From Laguncularia racemosa (Eukaryota > Streptophyta > Magnoliopsida > Myrtales > Combretaceae), in contig JBBMOL010000037.1 in NCBI GenBank assembly GCA_037954665.1, positions 2,108,001 to 2,172,000 of the forward strand: a stretch of DNA of 64,000 nt. Direction: 5' to 3'. Positions 46,445 to 58,433 of the stretch are shown here, one piece after another. Every line of letters begins with the position of its first letter. Within the stretch, counting starts at the first letter, position 1. Position numbers and translations under genes: made by a program. Under the pieces are notes generated by a model. It was not told the DNA's origin. It worked only from the letters and a program-made list of their open reading frames with translations, and searched no databases.

Positions 46445-46845
46445 ATAACCCTTTTACGTGAGTACATCCTTTCCTTTTCCCATCTTTCATAGTAAAGACA
46501 AGTTATTAGAAGGTGCCTTATTGCAAGTTGGAGATGGTTTAGGAATTAGAGCGGCATTAGATAAATGGATTCCCACAATCAGTGGTCATCAACTAATATT
46601 TCAGCTAGCTAGGGATGACGAATTTTGATTTACTGATTTCTAATTTTATTAATGAAGAAATGAGATCATGGAGAATTAGTAAGTTGAGATAGCTTTTTTT
46701 TCATAATACAGTTAAAGTTATTCAACGAATACCTTTATCAATTATGACAACAAGTACTTGCCTGATATGGCTGCACGATAAAACAACAGTTTATACTATC
46801 TAAATAACCTATAATTTCATTCAGTGTGCTTCATATCATGCTAAC
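46445..46845 (+). repeat. Dispersed ~390-bp repeat, copy 2 (pair at 33220-33605)
   Basis: Same order and orientation as copy 1: TTTTACGTGAGTACATCCTT, GTGGTCATCAACTAATATTT, GAGATAGCTTTTTTTTCAT and CATTCAGTGTGCTTCATATC. This copy has an extra AGGAATTAGAGCGGCATTAG stretch. Confidence 0.8.
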
Positions 46846-47690
46846 CTAAGCATGTCTACATTGTATCACATTGATAGATCCATATAGTTTCAAGTATGAT
46901 CTTGTAAATGTCTCCCTAAAGTCAAATTATTTATATGGACATTAAATAATGTCGTAGCATCTCAAATCAACCTTAGGAAGAGATAGATTACAAATGATAA
47001 GTATTGTTGTCTTTGTTTACGCAAATAGACTATCAAACATGAATTTTTATGCTACCCTTAGACAAAATTCATGTGGTTTACTATTGTAGGTTTACACATA
47101 GAGGTGGATCGAATTAATACTTTAGATGCATGGATAAAGTACTATGTGGAAAGTTCAATAGGAAACAAAAAGGAATCCTTAGAATTATTTACAAGGATTG
47201 TTACTATCATGTGGAACATTTAGAAGGCACGTTGCAACACTATCTTCAATTCCAAGACCCTCAATGTAGTCGTTGTAGTGGAGTGTTGTCAATAAGCCAT
47301 AGCAAATATTACTATGCTTCACTTAGTCAACTCTAAATGTGAGCTATCGGATGATATACAACAAGGAGTTGATAGGTCAAATAGCTCAATCCAATAGTTA
47401 TCTTCTCACAAATATTCATTTGTTTGTGCAAGCCTACATGAGCCTAGGCGGTGCCTTCTAGTAATTCCCCTCCTTATCAAGATCATCCTGTGTTAAATAA
47501 CCTAAGTTCCAACATCGCCATTAGAACCCATTAGAATAAGCTTCTAGGGTGAACAAAGAGCAGCATGCTAATCTCATCTAGAAATGTTGGTCGCTTAGTG
47601 GAGAAGTAGAACTAATCTATGACAAAATGGTGTTCTAGGTGAGACCAATGTACTAGCTCACACTAGCTTATGTGAAAAGCTCCTCAGATT
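46846..47690. other. Intergenic, unassigned
   Basis: No recognisable protein. The open frame at 47130-47336 may be part of the LINE-type relic that follows, but no domain is visible in it. Confidence 0.4.
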
Positions 47691-48095
47691 AGTTAGATGA
47701 AGTTTAATTTAAATGGTGGTTAAGATCTTTATTTTGGGAAAGTAGCAATAGGTTTTGTGGCTAGGAATTATCATAGTGTCATATGTGGCAATGGATCCAA
47801 TTTACATGAGGCTAACCCAACTGTGCCAGTGGAGTTTTTAGCAGTGTTAGATGTAATTAAATTTGCAATTGGGAAAGGTTGGAAGTTCATGACATTTGAG
47901 TTAGACTATTTGATTGTTTATAATGCCATCATCAATACTTCTAAAGCTCTATGGTAGTTTCATCCTTTTTTGAATGACTTAAAGCACCTATTGCCAAGCT
48001 TCACCTCAATTGAGTTTAAACAAATCAAAAGGGAAGCAAATTGTGCAACTAATTGATTTGCAACCCATGCTCATAATCGAACTTGTCCTAGTGAT
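47690..48095 (+). pseudogene. RNase H-like (RVT_3) remnant of a LINE-type retroelement
   Basis: Conceptual translation, with stops, shows the RVT_3 pattern of plant non-LTR elements. IGFVARNYHSVICGNGSNLH is followed by VPVEFLAVLDVIKFAIGKGW, where Glu is a likely catalytic residue. Next comes FMTFELDYLIVYNAI, where the Asp of the usual ESD motif is retained as ELD. SFTSIEFKQIKREANCATN is the REAN motif before the last catalytic Asp. Stops after KALW and CATN, and no upstream RT, make it a relic. Confidence 0.82.
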
Positions 48096-49310
48096 TGAAT
48101 ATGTAATCCACCTCCTAAGTTAGAAATGATTCTCTTGTTAGATTGTATTTTCCATTGTGAATTTGGTCTCTATAAAGAATTAGCTAAACTTTTAGAGTTA
48201 TTACTATACGAAATCATATCTTCTTTAGCCAAAAAAAAAAAAAAAAACAGCAACAACAAAACTTGCAAGTTGATCAAAACACCACATCTACATGGATGAT
48301 AATGTCTTTTTCTTTTTTTAAAAAAGAAAGAAAGAAAGTGATGTACAGAAATTTCTTCCACTCCGATCATAACATGATAACATTAATATAATCTGATGTG
48401 GGAAAATTTCTCTCTTTCCCACTTGAGTTTATTGGCATTAAGTACCTTAAAATACACTTAATTTTTGGTGGGGTCCTCAAGAATTAAGACCAATCATAGC
48501 TCTTTAGCTTACCTAGTTAGGATGTAATTCCTTGGTGGCCTACCTACCTCGTAGGTCATGGGTTGGATTGAGAGTTCATTTAGCTAGGCTAAAGTGGGTT
48601 TTCCGGTGAGCTAAGGGCCTAACTAGAAATGGCTATGAACAAAATGCTTGATTTAGATCTTTATGAGCAATACATTAGTTTGAATTCACTAAAGGTGAAT
48701 TTATCTAAGTGAAGAGAAATGATGGGGACCATTAGTACATGAGTAGTCGTTGGAAGATTTTTATATCTAGTTATTTTATCTGAATTATTATAGAGGCTAT
48801 ATTTAGTTTTCTTATTATCTCTAGTCTATTAGGTTGGTTGGATTTAACTTAGATTTGTTAGTTTTCTTTTTTATTATTTTTAAGCAGCTAATTAATAGTC
48901 ATTAGGTTATGTTTATATCTTAAAGCTCATTTTTTACCTTACTTGTCTATAAATAGTTGTTATTATTAGGGCTTTGAACATAAAATCTTTATTGAATAGA
49001 AAAATTATTTTCATGTGAAGTGCAATACTTTTTTTTTTTTTATCAATGGTGTGCGACCATAAAAAATTTATCGTGTAGTGTAAGACCACACAAATCAATG
49101 ATGGTGTGAGGCCATCTTCTAAACCTACTAGTGTGAAGCTGCTAGATACACTATTTTAAGGTTATCGTTTTGTTTCCTTAAAAAATATTTTATTTATTTC
49201 TTAGTAATTTTCTTAACATTCATCATATAATCATTATTTAAATTATAATTTGTAAATTAATTTCCGTGCTTTTATAAAATTCTCTTATTATATTATTTTT
49301 TTGTTTTTGC
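48096..49310. other. Intergenic; possible LTR fragment of unknown type
   Basis: AT-rich with poly-A and poly-T runs (48231-48247, 49030-49043). A TATA-like TATAAATAG (about 48951) followed by a region with repeated 'tgtg-gaccat' phrases (49045-49120) resembles the leader of a Copia LTR, but termini and duplications were not found, so I leave it unassigned. Confidence 0.35.
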
Positions 49311-49314
49311 TCTC

Positions 49315-49475
49315 TTAGGTCACATTTCAAACTCATACCACTACTCTAAATTTTAAATTTCTCCTTTTTCAAATACCACAATGTGTTCATTTGATTTCAA
49401 CTTCAGTATTTTGAAGTGGCTTTTCTTCCCTCTCTTATCCCCATTCCTATCTCTTTCCTTTGATTATATTTTTTT
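49315..49475 (+). repeat. Paralogue of the pre-insertion ('empty') site of the 40.3-kb element
   Basis: CTCTAAATTTTAAATTTCTC and the following bases match the left flank at 40300-40342. CAATGTGTTCATTTGATTTC and TGGCTTTTCTTCCCTCT match the right flank at 45688-45745. The sequence is uninterrupted here, which supports the insertion boundaries at 40348 and 45684. Confidence 0.78.
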
Positions 49476-50039
49476 TTACTTCATTTTATGTCAAAGAAAT
49501 GCAATGACTTCATGTAATACCTACAACTTTTAAAAATTCATTTATAAATATCATAACATAAAACCAAGGCTAGGGATGGGCATTTTATAAAAATTGAGGG
49601 GCAATTTAGACATTTTCCAAAAAGGAGTATTTAAGCCTACGTTGACCTAACGTTCCCCTCTTTTGTCATTTTATATAGTAACCACACTGAATAAACAAAG
49701 AACATTCTCTATCAATCACAAAGACTTATCTAATCATGAGGATGAAAACAAGACAGCTAGGTAAAAGTTGATGATTTAATGGTTACTGTACTCATGGAAC
49801 TAGGAGATTTAATCACATTACATTACTTTATTATGATAGAATTTGAAAATTTGGGGAAAGGACAAAACGGGCATGGGAATCCATCAATTAAGGATATAAC
49901 CTGCAAAAATATTGATGTAAGTATACTAATCCGTGTAATTTAAATAGATATTATATGTTTTAGGGTTAATTTAAGCCTAGGAATAAGAGAATCAAATTTA
50001 GGAGGAATTGGAATAAAGAAATTAGAATTCATGAGAAAT

Positions 50040-50360
50040 TACTGAGAGATATACGGCCTCCAAACATTACCATGTTTTAACCATATTGAACCAAAAACAT
50101 ACCTAGAGATACATGGCCTATCTACATAATTGTGTTCCAACTGTGTTAAATAATGACATACCGAGAAATACATAGCTTATTTCCACGACAGTGCTTTAAC
50201 CCTATTGAATGCAAAGCATACAGAGAGATACATGGCCTATCTACACAGTCGTACTCTAACCATATTGAAATCAAAACTCACCAAAAGATACACGACCTCT
50301 GACATGGTCGTGCATTAACCCGTTTTGAGCTACACAGCCTCCAACATAGCCGTGTTGAGA
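50040..50360 (+). repeat. ~58-bp tandem repeat (GAGATACATGGCCTATCTAC)
   Basis: Five diverged copies of GAGATACATGGCCT...TGTTNTAACC-TATTGAA...CATAC start near 50044, 50103, 50161, 50221 and 50282, followed by a partial copy. Confidence 0.85.
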
Positions 50361-50814
50361 GAAATATAATTTCATTGTATATCTATTTAACTCTTTATTA
50401 AATTAATTTCTATGCAACTTAAATGATTAGTAAGTCTTTGGATGACCTAATAGTTTTAGAGAGATTAAGGAAATTATTTTAACCTTAGATTAATACTAAG
50501 AAGTGATCATTATTGCAATTACAAATTTCAGATTAGCTGTAAGTTCAGGACCAGATGTGCTCAAGCTAGGATTCAAGGTATGTGTAACTTATATGTTGTT
50601 CTATGCTTATTTAAGTTAGTATGATTATTCAAATTGATTAAGTTGAATGGTTTAGCTTAAGTGTTTAAGTTGTATGTTCTATGTGCTTGGCTCGACCTAG
50701 GGGCCTATAGTGGCAGATCCCTAAGGAGTATCCTAATGATCCTTCTGTGACGTTGTCCCTAGTAGAGTTGTGCTTAGAAATGATCTAGGTTAAATGTTAG
50801 ACTAAATGGTTTAA

Positions 50815-50990
50815 AGGACATAAGTGTAGGGCTTATAGTGGCAATTCCCATCACTAAGTTTAAATGCTTAAGTGAACATGGGTGTTGGGCCCATAAAGGC
50901 AGTTCCCATCACTAAGTTTAAATGGATTAAGTGTGCCATGGGTGTAGGGCCTGTAGTGGCAGTTCTCATCACCAAGTTTAAGGGTTAAAG
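50815..50990 (+). repeat. ~59-bp tandem repeat (GTGGCAGTTCCCATCACTAAG)
   Basis: Three copies of GGTGTAGGGCCTATAGTGGCA / TTCCCATCACTAAGTTTAAA start near 50826, 50880 and 50940. A partial relative lies at about 50700. Confidence 0.85.
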
Positions 50991-51020
50991 GTAACGTTTT
51001 GTTGCCACAAAAATGTGGTA

Positions 51021-51593
51021 CTAGACAGGACAAATTTTTTTGTCTTGCGTTTAGTTAGCATTTATGAAAAAAGTACTAGACAAAAATTCAATGTGGTACT
51101 AGACAAAACGGCAAATTTTTATACCACATGTAATTAGGTACAAAAAATCTGGTACTGGACAAAAATTCATTTTTTTCGAAATCCTTAACTTACCCTTCAT
51201 ATTTTTCTCTTTACAAACAAACCCTACCTCCCCAAACCCTTTTCATTCGAACCCATCCACGCCGCACTAGCTTGCCCTTCGAGTGCAATAGGAAAACCCA
51301 TCGGCGCCACTCTAACAACGGGATTCATCATGCAATCGACCACTATTCGAATGTTACTGTCGTCACGCCAGAAGTCGCCATCAGGTTCGTATCCTTCTGT
51401 TCTTTCTCACATTCTTGCTTGCTTTTCTATGTTCCCCGCATGCTCTACCTATAATTGTCGTCGTCCGTTTAGATTTCCCTCGCTTGCTTTTCTATCTTCA
51501 TCGCATGCTCTCCATCTAGTTGTCACCGTGTGTTTAGATGTCTGTTGAAATGGGACGGTGGTGGTGGATCAATCTTTCGTATATAAATAGATC
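51021..51593. other. Intergenic, unassigned
   Basis: Positions 51020-51165 contain a repeated phrase (GGTACTAGACAAAA three to four times). Positions 51235-51560 are less AT-rich, with a few short open frames and no recognised family. Confidence 0.4.
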
Positions 51594-51598
51594 ATCAC

Positions 51599-53689
51599 TG
51601 TAAACACCTCATTTTTGCCCTAATGATCAATAATAATCAACAATAATTAATTTCCAATTTTTCCATTTTTTTTTTCTAATTTAGCAAAAATAGGAAAAAT
51701 ATTCAAAAAAATAAAATAAATAGGAAAAATACATCAATTTTGGAAAATAATTGCAAAAATGGCAATAAAGAGGATAAATAATTTTTACAAATTTTTTGAA
51801 ATTTCAAAATATTCAAAAAAAATAAAAAAATCGCATTGCATATATGCAAATTGCGAAAATAATAAAATCACGAAAGTGGGCTAGCCCAGCTGGTTCGAAC
51901 CTTGGTCTGGTGCGAGAGCAGGAGGGCTCGGTCAAGGGTTCGAAACACGGGGGAAGCAGAATCCGTGTTTTGCAAATTTTTTTCTCTGCTTGGGACACGT
52001 GTCAGCAGCCGATTGGCCGAAGTGAATGCACGCGCCAAGCGCATGATTGTCTTCAACCTCCGTCCGAGATCGCCGGCGAGGAGAAAAATCCGAATTTTGA
52101 CTGTTTTGATTCAATTTTTTTCACAAATCCAACAGATCTTCAACAGAAATGACAAAAACATCATCCAATTGGAATCAAATCACAACAAATCAAAGGATTT
52201 GCACAAATCGGAGGTGGGTTTTAACCACAAATCCGATTTGCTTTAATTGGTGGAAATCCGAGCTTATCCAGCTCGATTTCTTATGCTTATAAATAGAGGA
52301 TGAAGTGGAGAGGTAGAAGCACGGATCAAGAGTGAGAAAGAGAGAGAAAAGAGAGAGAATTGAAGCCTCGCCGGAAGTTCTTCACCCGTGACCACCGATC
52401 AAGTGTCGAGCAGCCACTAGGAGGCGTTTTTGCAGCAAACTACCACCACAGTTGAGTTCCTCACCTCCGAAAACCTAGGAATCGACACCTCAACCACTTT
52501 GAAAGGCCACCAAAATGCCGTCAACAAGCATCCCCAGCCGCTATGTCCAATCGACCTGACTCGACCCGCTTCGACCCAATCTGACCAGACTAACCCGACC
52601 CACGCACCGACCCAAATCCAGGTAAGTCGGATTTTTTTATTTTTTTTGTATTTATTTCATTTATTTAGTTATTTTATTTATTTTGAATTTATTTATTTAC
52701 TTATTTGTTAATTATAATTAAAAAAAATAGACTAATGTTAGAAATTAGATTAGTTTTTTTTTAGGATTTAATTTAGGATGACTAATAAAAATAAACATAA
52801 AAAATAATAATTATAATAATAAATAATAAAAATGTGAAAATTTATAAAGAAAATAATAAAAATATTAGAAAAGAATAATAATGAAAATTTAGATTTTAGA
52901 ATAGGATAGATGAAAAATCTAGGAGAAAATTTTCAATAAAAATTATAAAAATTAATAAAAAATTATAAAATTATAAAAAATTAATAAAAAATCAATAAAA
53001 ATTTATAATAGTAGAAATGAGTTGAAAAATAGAAAAATAGAATTTTTATCACTTACAAAAATCGTTTTCTTAAATAAATCCAAAATTGGTTTTTCCTTAA
53101 AATATCATTTTCAAAAATCAAATTATTAAGCGTAAGCTTAGATTTTTTTCAGAAAAATACTAAAATGGTAAAAACATAAATCAAAAGAAATTTCATAATT
53201 AAAATTCACAAACACATTAAAGTTTTTCAGGAAAAGCGAACTACGACAAGTTTGATCCTGAATAGCAGGTATATAGGCACCCATTTGGGGGAACCCTAAA
53301 AGAAAAAAAAAATCATTTTCTTAGAATAGATTATTCAAAATAAATAAATAAATAAAAGACATTTCTAGATAAGGTTAAGATTTTAGGGGATTAGGGTGGT
53401 AACCTTAGGGTTTTAATAGGTTAGCCTCCAAACTCAAAAACTCTGGTTTTCCCTTTCCTCTTTTCACAAAAAAAAAAAAAAAATGCAAAGAGGAAATCAC
53501 GCTGACTAGTGGTCCAAATTAGGATTGATCTGCTCAAGTAATCCTAATTCAATCTTTTCCAACTACAATTGGGTGGCGACTCTAAAATAAAACGAAATTC
53601 CTAACTCAAGTCGAGGGTCTACATTAGATGAGCATAAGGTCTAGTATAGATCGGATTAGGAATAGGAAATCAAAAAATTAGACTCGACA
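51599..53689 (+). repeat. 5' LTR, family A copy 4
   Basis: Ends are TGTAAACACCTCATTTTTGC and AGACTCGACA; 2,091 bp. The TATA box TATAAATAG is at 52288-52296. The tRNA-like A box TAGCCCAGCTGGT is at 51882-51894 and the B-like GGTTCGAAACAC at 51937-51948. A conserved frame (VEFLTSENLGIDTSTTLKGH) closes at the CAG/GTAAGT donor at 52621/52622. Confidence 0.93.
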
Positions 53690-53692
53690 TGA

Positions 53693-53710
53693 TGGCGACT
53701 CCATTGGGGA
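53693..53710 (+). promoter_or_regulatory. Primer-binding-site-like sequence
   Basis: TGGCGACTCCATTGGGGA lies three bases after the LTR end. It starts with TGG, the complement of a tRNA CCA end, and sits where a PBS is expected. I cannot assign the tRNA without a search. Confidence 0.65.
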
Positions 53711-54503
53711 CTCTCTAGTAGGCTAGCCACTTGAATCTCCTTAAATCACTTTTCAATGAATGTCTTTTTGGCTTGTTATACTATTGCTAACCTTTCAGGG
53801 ATTTAACTAGATTTAGGATCAATTATTTACTTTAGTTGTTGAGTCCGCATGCATATAATTGTGCGAGTAGATACAGTCAAACCCAGGCCGTCTTAGGACC
53901 TTAAGACGGGGGGGCATTGTGTAGGTTTCAGGCGAAGTGATATGATCACCATTCGGGACTGATTAGGCTACCCCACCCAATGCTTCGATATTGCCTGAGA
54001 TCCATTTCTCTGAGAATGTAAGAAGCCATAGAGCTTGGGGACCTGTTAAAACCTACCTATTTGCATACACAACATCATGGGCTAACAACAGATTAATGAT
54101 GTAATACTTTTATTCTGTTCACAGAGTTCAAATACGTTTCCCTGTAATGTTATCATTGTAATATAGTTCTTGTTGTAATTAGAAATTTTTGTTGTAATAG
54201 ATGGCTAGTTCCACAATTGACCGCTGCCTATGCAGCAGAAGACCAAGAGAATTAGAAAATAGATCTATTGTACTTTTTCATTTTTAAAAGTATCGAACTC
54301 CAAAATTTCCAATATTAATAAAAAAGTTTCAATATTACATCATCAATCAATTGTTGGCCCCTTTTATTTTAGCATTCGTGTGACACATGCATCACATTTG
54401 CATACATTATACTAAAAAGAAAAAATGCACGCCAAGTATCAAAATAGACCCCGAACAACCGAACCCTCCCAAAAGCCCAATTTGCACACGTTCAAGAACA
54501 AAA
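53711..54503 (+). other. Untranslated leader of the Tat-like element
   Basis: Sequence between the PBS and the gag start. It contains no open frame of note. A G-run (GACGGGGGGGCATTG) lies at about 53905. Confidence 0.55.
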
Positions 54504-55291
54504 ATGGAAAACAGTGGCGACAACCGCAACAACACAAGTGCTAACGTTGCTTCAGACTCTAGGATCGTATCCCTAGAACAAACGATCCAGCAGCTAGCTG
54601 CACAAGTCCACCTCCTAACTGAAAGCTACAAAGAAACCGGCATACCTTACATTGGGGAGGATGGTTCCAAAGACCTTGATCTCTAGATATTCAACGAGGT
54701 GAATATGGTGACCAGCAAGGAAGGCCATCAGTTCAAGGAGGGGCAGCAAGGGACGTTTGGACTAGGGTACATTCCTACAGCCCTGGAAGAAGCACAAGCT
54801 AGAGGTGTCAAAGGCAAGATGAAAGAGAAGCCAAGCAACACCCCGATGCACATTCCACACCTCTAGCAATCTTTCAGAAAAGCAACTATCATTCAAGAGT
54901 CAAGGATAAGCGAAGATGACGTCAGCAATGGGAGTCCAACCCCCCGCACGTCCAAACAGCATCCAGCTCTCAATAATTGGTTCTGTTATCCTATTGATAG
55001 CGCTAGGTCAGCTCAAGGAAAGAGAACGATTGTTAAACAATTTTTATTGAGACTTCTTTATAATTCAAGAAATTACAGTTTGTCTTACTTATATATATCT
55101 GCTTTCATTTTACTTCACCCAGATCTCCTACCATCGAACATCAGGGACATTTCGCGTAGGTAGAAAATAAAAACACTGATATCGTCTCCAACGCTACTGG
55201 ATCAGTTGTTGGAGGCGATATCCTTGACCACAAAATAATACAAGAAAATTGGCAAAAACATGAACAAAGCGGAATTTCAATCGACGAGCCA
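54504..55291 (+). pseudogene. gag N-terminus joined to pre-RT pol linker (internal deletion)
   Basis: From the ATG at 54504 the frame reads MENSGDNRNNTSANVASDSR and a coiled-coil-like QTIQQLAAQVHLLTESYK, typical of Gypsy gag starts. It stops at about 54686. Shortly after comes GLGYIPTALEEAQARG, which in intact plant elements lies between protease and RT. The capsid, zinc knuckle and protease are therefore deleted. Stops follow at about 54866 and near 55160. Confidence 0.72.
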
Positions 55292-57469
55292 GTGGAGACA
55301 GTAAATCTAGGAAGCATTGAGAAACCTAAAAACCTCAAAATCGAGACCAGTTTAAGTGTCGAGCAAAAGTGTGAGATGACCGAGCTGTTAACGGAATATG
55401 TAGATGTGTTCGCCTGGTCATATGGTGACATGCCAAGACTAGACCAATCAATAGTGGTTCATAGGCTTCCTACAAGGAATGATGTCAAACCTAAAAAACA
55501 GAAATTGAGAAGATTTAGGCCTGACATCTTACTAAAGATTAAGGAAAAAGTCAAGAAACTCTAGAAGTAGGGTTTATCGGTGCCCGATTACCCAGAATGG
55601 GTAGCAAATATAGCCTTTGTTATGAAAAAGAATGGAAAAGTACGCGTATGCGTAGACTTCCGGGACTTAAACCAAGCTACGCCAAAGGATAACTTCCCCC
55701 TACCTCACATTGATGTTCTAGTAGACAATACTGCAGGAAACCATCTTTTCTCGTTCATGGACGGTTTCTCAGGATATAATCAAATAAAAATGGCTGAAGA
55801 AGATAAAACCAAAACAACTTTCATCACAATATGGGAAACTTTCTGTTACAAAGTCATGCCCTTTGGTTTGAAAAACGCAGGGGCAACATATCAGAGAGCC
55901 ATGGTCGCGATACTTCATGACATGATGCATCGAGAAGTCAAAGTATACGTTGACGATATGATAGCTAAGTCTAAAGAAGAAGAGAGCCATATAGATATCT
56001 TGAGAAAATTGTTTAAACGATTGAGAAAATTCCAGCTCAAGTTAAATTCAAAGAAGTGCACTTTCAGGGTCACAATGAGCAAATTATTAGGGTTTGTCAT
56101 AAGCCGGGAAGGCATTAAAATTGACCATGACAGAGTAAAGTCTATATTAGAGCTACCTTCCCCACGCACTGTTAAAGAAGTAAGAAGTTTGCTGGGAAGG
56201 TTAAATTACATAGCTCGTTTTATCTTACAGCTCACAGATAAGTGCCGGTCATTATTGCGACTGTTGAAAAAGAATGCCGCAATAGAATGGGATGATGAAT
56301 GCGAAAAAGCATTTAGGACGATCAAAGACTATCTCATAAAACCTCCAGTCTTGATAGTCCCGAAGCAAGGAAAACCCTTATTCTTATACCTCACGATACT
56401 CTCTGAGTCCATGGGATGCGTGTTAGGGCAAAAAGATGAAGAGGGAAGAGAACGTTCCATATATTACCTAAGCAAGAAATTCACAAACGGGGAACTGAGG
56501 TATTCAGAAGTAGAGAGGACCTATTGTGCTCTAATTTGGGTTATGCACCGATTGAGGCAGTATACCCTTTACTATCATATTGAGCTGCTAACAAGACATG
56601 ATCCTCTGAAGTACTTGGCAGAGAAACCCATCTTGATAGGGAGAATCTCCAAATGGCAAATGCTCTTATGGGAGTTTGATATTACATACATAAATCAAAA
56701 CTCGATGAAAGGGTAATCTTTAGCCAACCAATTAGCAGAACACCCTGTCGAGGGGAATTCCCAAGAGCCACAAGTTCAATTCCCTAATGAAAATATATTA
56801 ACAATGGAAGCTACACTAATAGAAAACTGTGGAATAGAGCAGAACCCTAAATGAAAGATGTTCTTTGATGGAGCTGCAAATGTATTCGGTTGTGGGATCG
56901 AGGCAGTGTTGATATCCCCAGATGAAACACAATTCCCTAAAGCAACAAGACTCACATTTCCATATACCAATAATATCGCAGAATATGAGGCATGCATCCT
57001 CGGCCTCAAAATGGCTTGCCACATGGAAATCCGTGAATTAGAAGTATACGGAGATTCATCACTTATCATACTACAAACAAGAGGGGAATACAAGACTAAA
57101 TACCCCAAACTGGTATTATACCATCAACATTTGACAGAGCTAATAGAAGAATTCGAGGAAATCACTTTCACATACATCCCAAGAACTCAGAATTAGTTTG
57201 CAAATGCACTCGCCACACTAGCATCCATGATCCAGATAACAGGGGGAGCCGAAGTCCAACCGATGAAAATAGACATCGAAAATCGGCCCGCCTACTGTTT
57301 AGCAATTGAAAAAGCACAAAATGACAAGCCCTGGTATCACAACATCAAAAATTTTCTCCAAGAAAGCAAATACCCCGAAATGGCTAGCAAGAATGACCAG
57401 AGAACACTCAAATGGTTAGCAAGTCATTTCGTATTCCAAGTAGTGAGTGGAAAATGCATGACTCCATGA
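55292..57469 (+). pseudogene. Reverse transcriptase and dual RNase H of Tat-like Gypsy element
   Basis: RT domain at 55580-56350: VRVCVDFRDLNQATPKDNFP, the LFSFMDGFSGYNQI first catalytic Asp region, MPFGLKNAGATYQRAM, then YVDDM with both catalytic Asp, and LLGFVISREGIKID. The element's own RNase H follows (GCVLGQKDEEGRERSIYYLS, LRYSEVERTYCALIW). The second, archaeal-type RNase H is at 56858-57196 (FFDGAANVFGCGIEAVLISP, YTNNIAEYEACILGLKMA, VYGDSSLII). It ends in a pre-integrase segment (RPAYCLAIEKAQNDKPWYHN). Stops occur at about 55562 and 55568, 56714, 56852 and 57194. The integrase core is missing. Two RNase H domains are diagnostic of the Tat/Ogre clade. Confidence 0.93.
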
Positions 57470-57477
57470 TTACTTCC

Positions 57478-57739
57478 TAGACATCATCTTCCTCTTCTTC
57501 TTTTACCTCCTTCTTGCTACCCTCTTGTGGCAGTGACTCACTTTGTTTACCGAGAGTCATGTGCTCAAAGCCTAAAGGTGGCATATTAAATCATCTAATC
57601 GTTCATTGGTGAAGTCGTAAAGATCATAATCCTCTACGTTAAAAAAATGCTTAGGTTCACATTGAACAAATTTTCCCTTATCACCTTTTCCAGAACCTCC
57701 CTTCTTACCAAAAGATAAACCATAGAAGAAACTTATCAT
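57478..57739 (-). pseudogene. Antisense reading frame between pol and 3' LTR
   Basis: On the minus strand, ATG at 57739 opens MISFFYGLSFGKKGGSGKGD, then CEPKHFFNVEDYDLYDFTNE. A probable one-base slip joins it to a second frame, MPPLGFEHMTLGKQSESLPQ, rich in Lys/Glu, ending at TAG 57478-57480. The two parts look like one polypeptide with a frameshift. Antisense frames before the 3' LTR are known from some plant Gypsy lineages. The product is not recognised; a captured host segment is an alternative. Confidence 0.5.
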
Positions 57740-57854
57740 TTTTTCAGTTAGTATAAAAAGAAAACACTGATAAAGAAAAACTATAACTTAATGATCTGAT
57801 TACTGGAAAAAAAATATTCGGTGGAAGATACTTAAATATAAGCAACAAAAATAA

Positions 57855-58428
57855 TCTAGATAACAAATTATCAAGTTTAGGCTTAGATTTTTTTTAGAAA
57901 AATGCTAAAATGGTAAAAACATAAATAAAAAAAATCCAAATTAAAAAATCACCAACACACTAAAGTTTTTTCGTGAAAAGTGATCTATGGCACGTTTGAT
58001 CCTGAATAGCAGGTACGTAGGCACCCATTTGGGCAACCCTAAAAAGAACAAAAATCATTTTTTTTAGAATAGGTTATTCAAAAACACAACAAAAAGACAA
58101 CAAATAAAAGACATTTCGGATAAAGTTTAGATTTTAAGAGATTAAGGTGGTAATCTTAGGGTTTTAATAGGTTAGCCTCCAAACTCAAAAACTCTGGTTT
58201 TTCCTTTCCTCTTTTCACAAAAAATGAAAAAAGGAAATCACAACGACTAGTGGTCTAAATTAGGATTAATCTGCTCAATTAGTCCTAATTCGATTTTCCC
58301 AACAATAGTTGGGTGGCAACTCCAAAACAAAAAGAAGTTCTTAACTCAAGTCGAGGATCTACATTAGATAAGCATAGGGTCTAGTATAGATTGGATTAGG
58401 AATGGGAAATCAAAAATTAGACTCGACA
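57855..58428 (+). repeat. 3' LTR fragment, family A (5'-truncated)
   Basis: It aligns with 53120-53689 of the 5' LTR from CAAATTATYAAG onward to the shared end AGACTCGACA. The first ~1.5 kb of the LTR are missing, so the element cannot be re-transcribed from this end. Confidence 0.9.
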
Positions 58429-58433
58429 CTCAC

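Larger units (their letters stand above)
49513..51020 (+). repeat. LTR-like sequence with two tandem arrays
   Basis: It begins TGTAATACCTACAACTTTTA, a common Gypsy LTR start, and includes a block of ~58-bp repeats at about 50040-50360 and ~59-bp repeats at 50815-50990. I do not see a convincing CA end or target duplication, so the boundaries are approximate. Confidence 0.5.
51599..58428 (+). mobile_element. Deleted Ty3/Gypsy (Tat/Ogre-like) retrotransposon carrying family A LTRs
   Basis: A complete 5' LTR (51599-53689), a PBS-like stretch, remnants of gag and pol and a 5'-truncated 3' LTR (about 57855-58428) are in order on the plus strand. The flanking pentamers ATCAC (51594-51598) and CTCAC (58429-58433) match at four of five positions. 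Pol has RT, its own RNase H and a second RNase H, the arrangement of the Tat lineage. Most of gag, the protease, the integrase and the first part of the 3' LTR are deleted. It identifies the lineage of the three solo LTRs elsewhere in the window. Confidence 0.9.
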
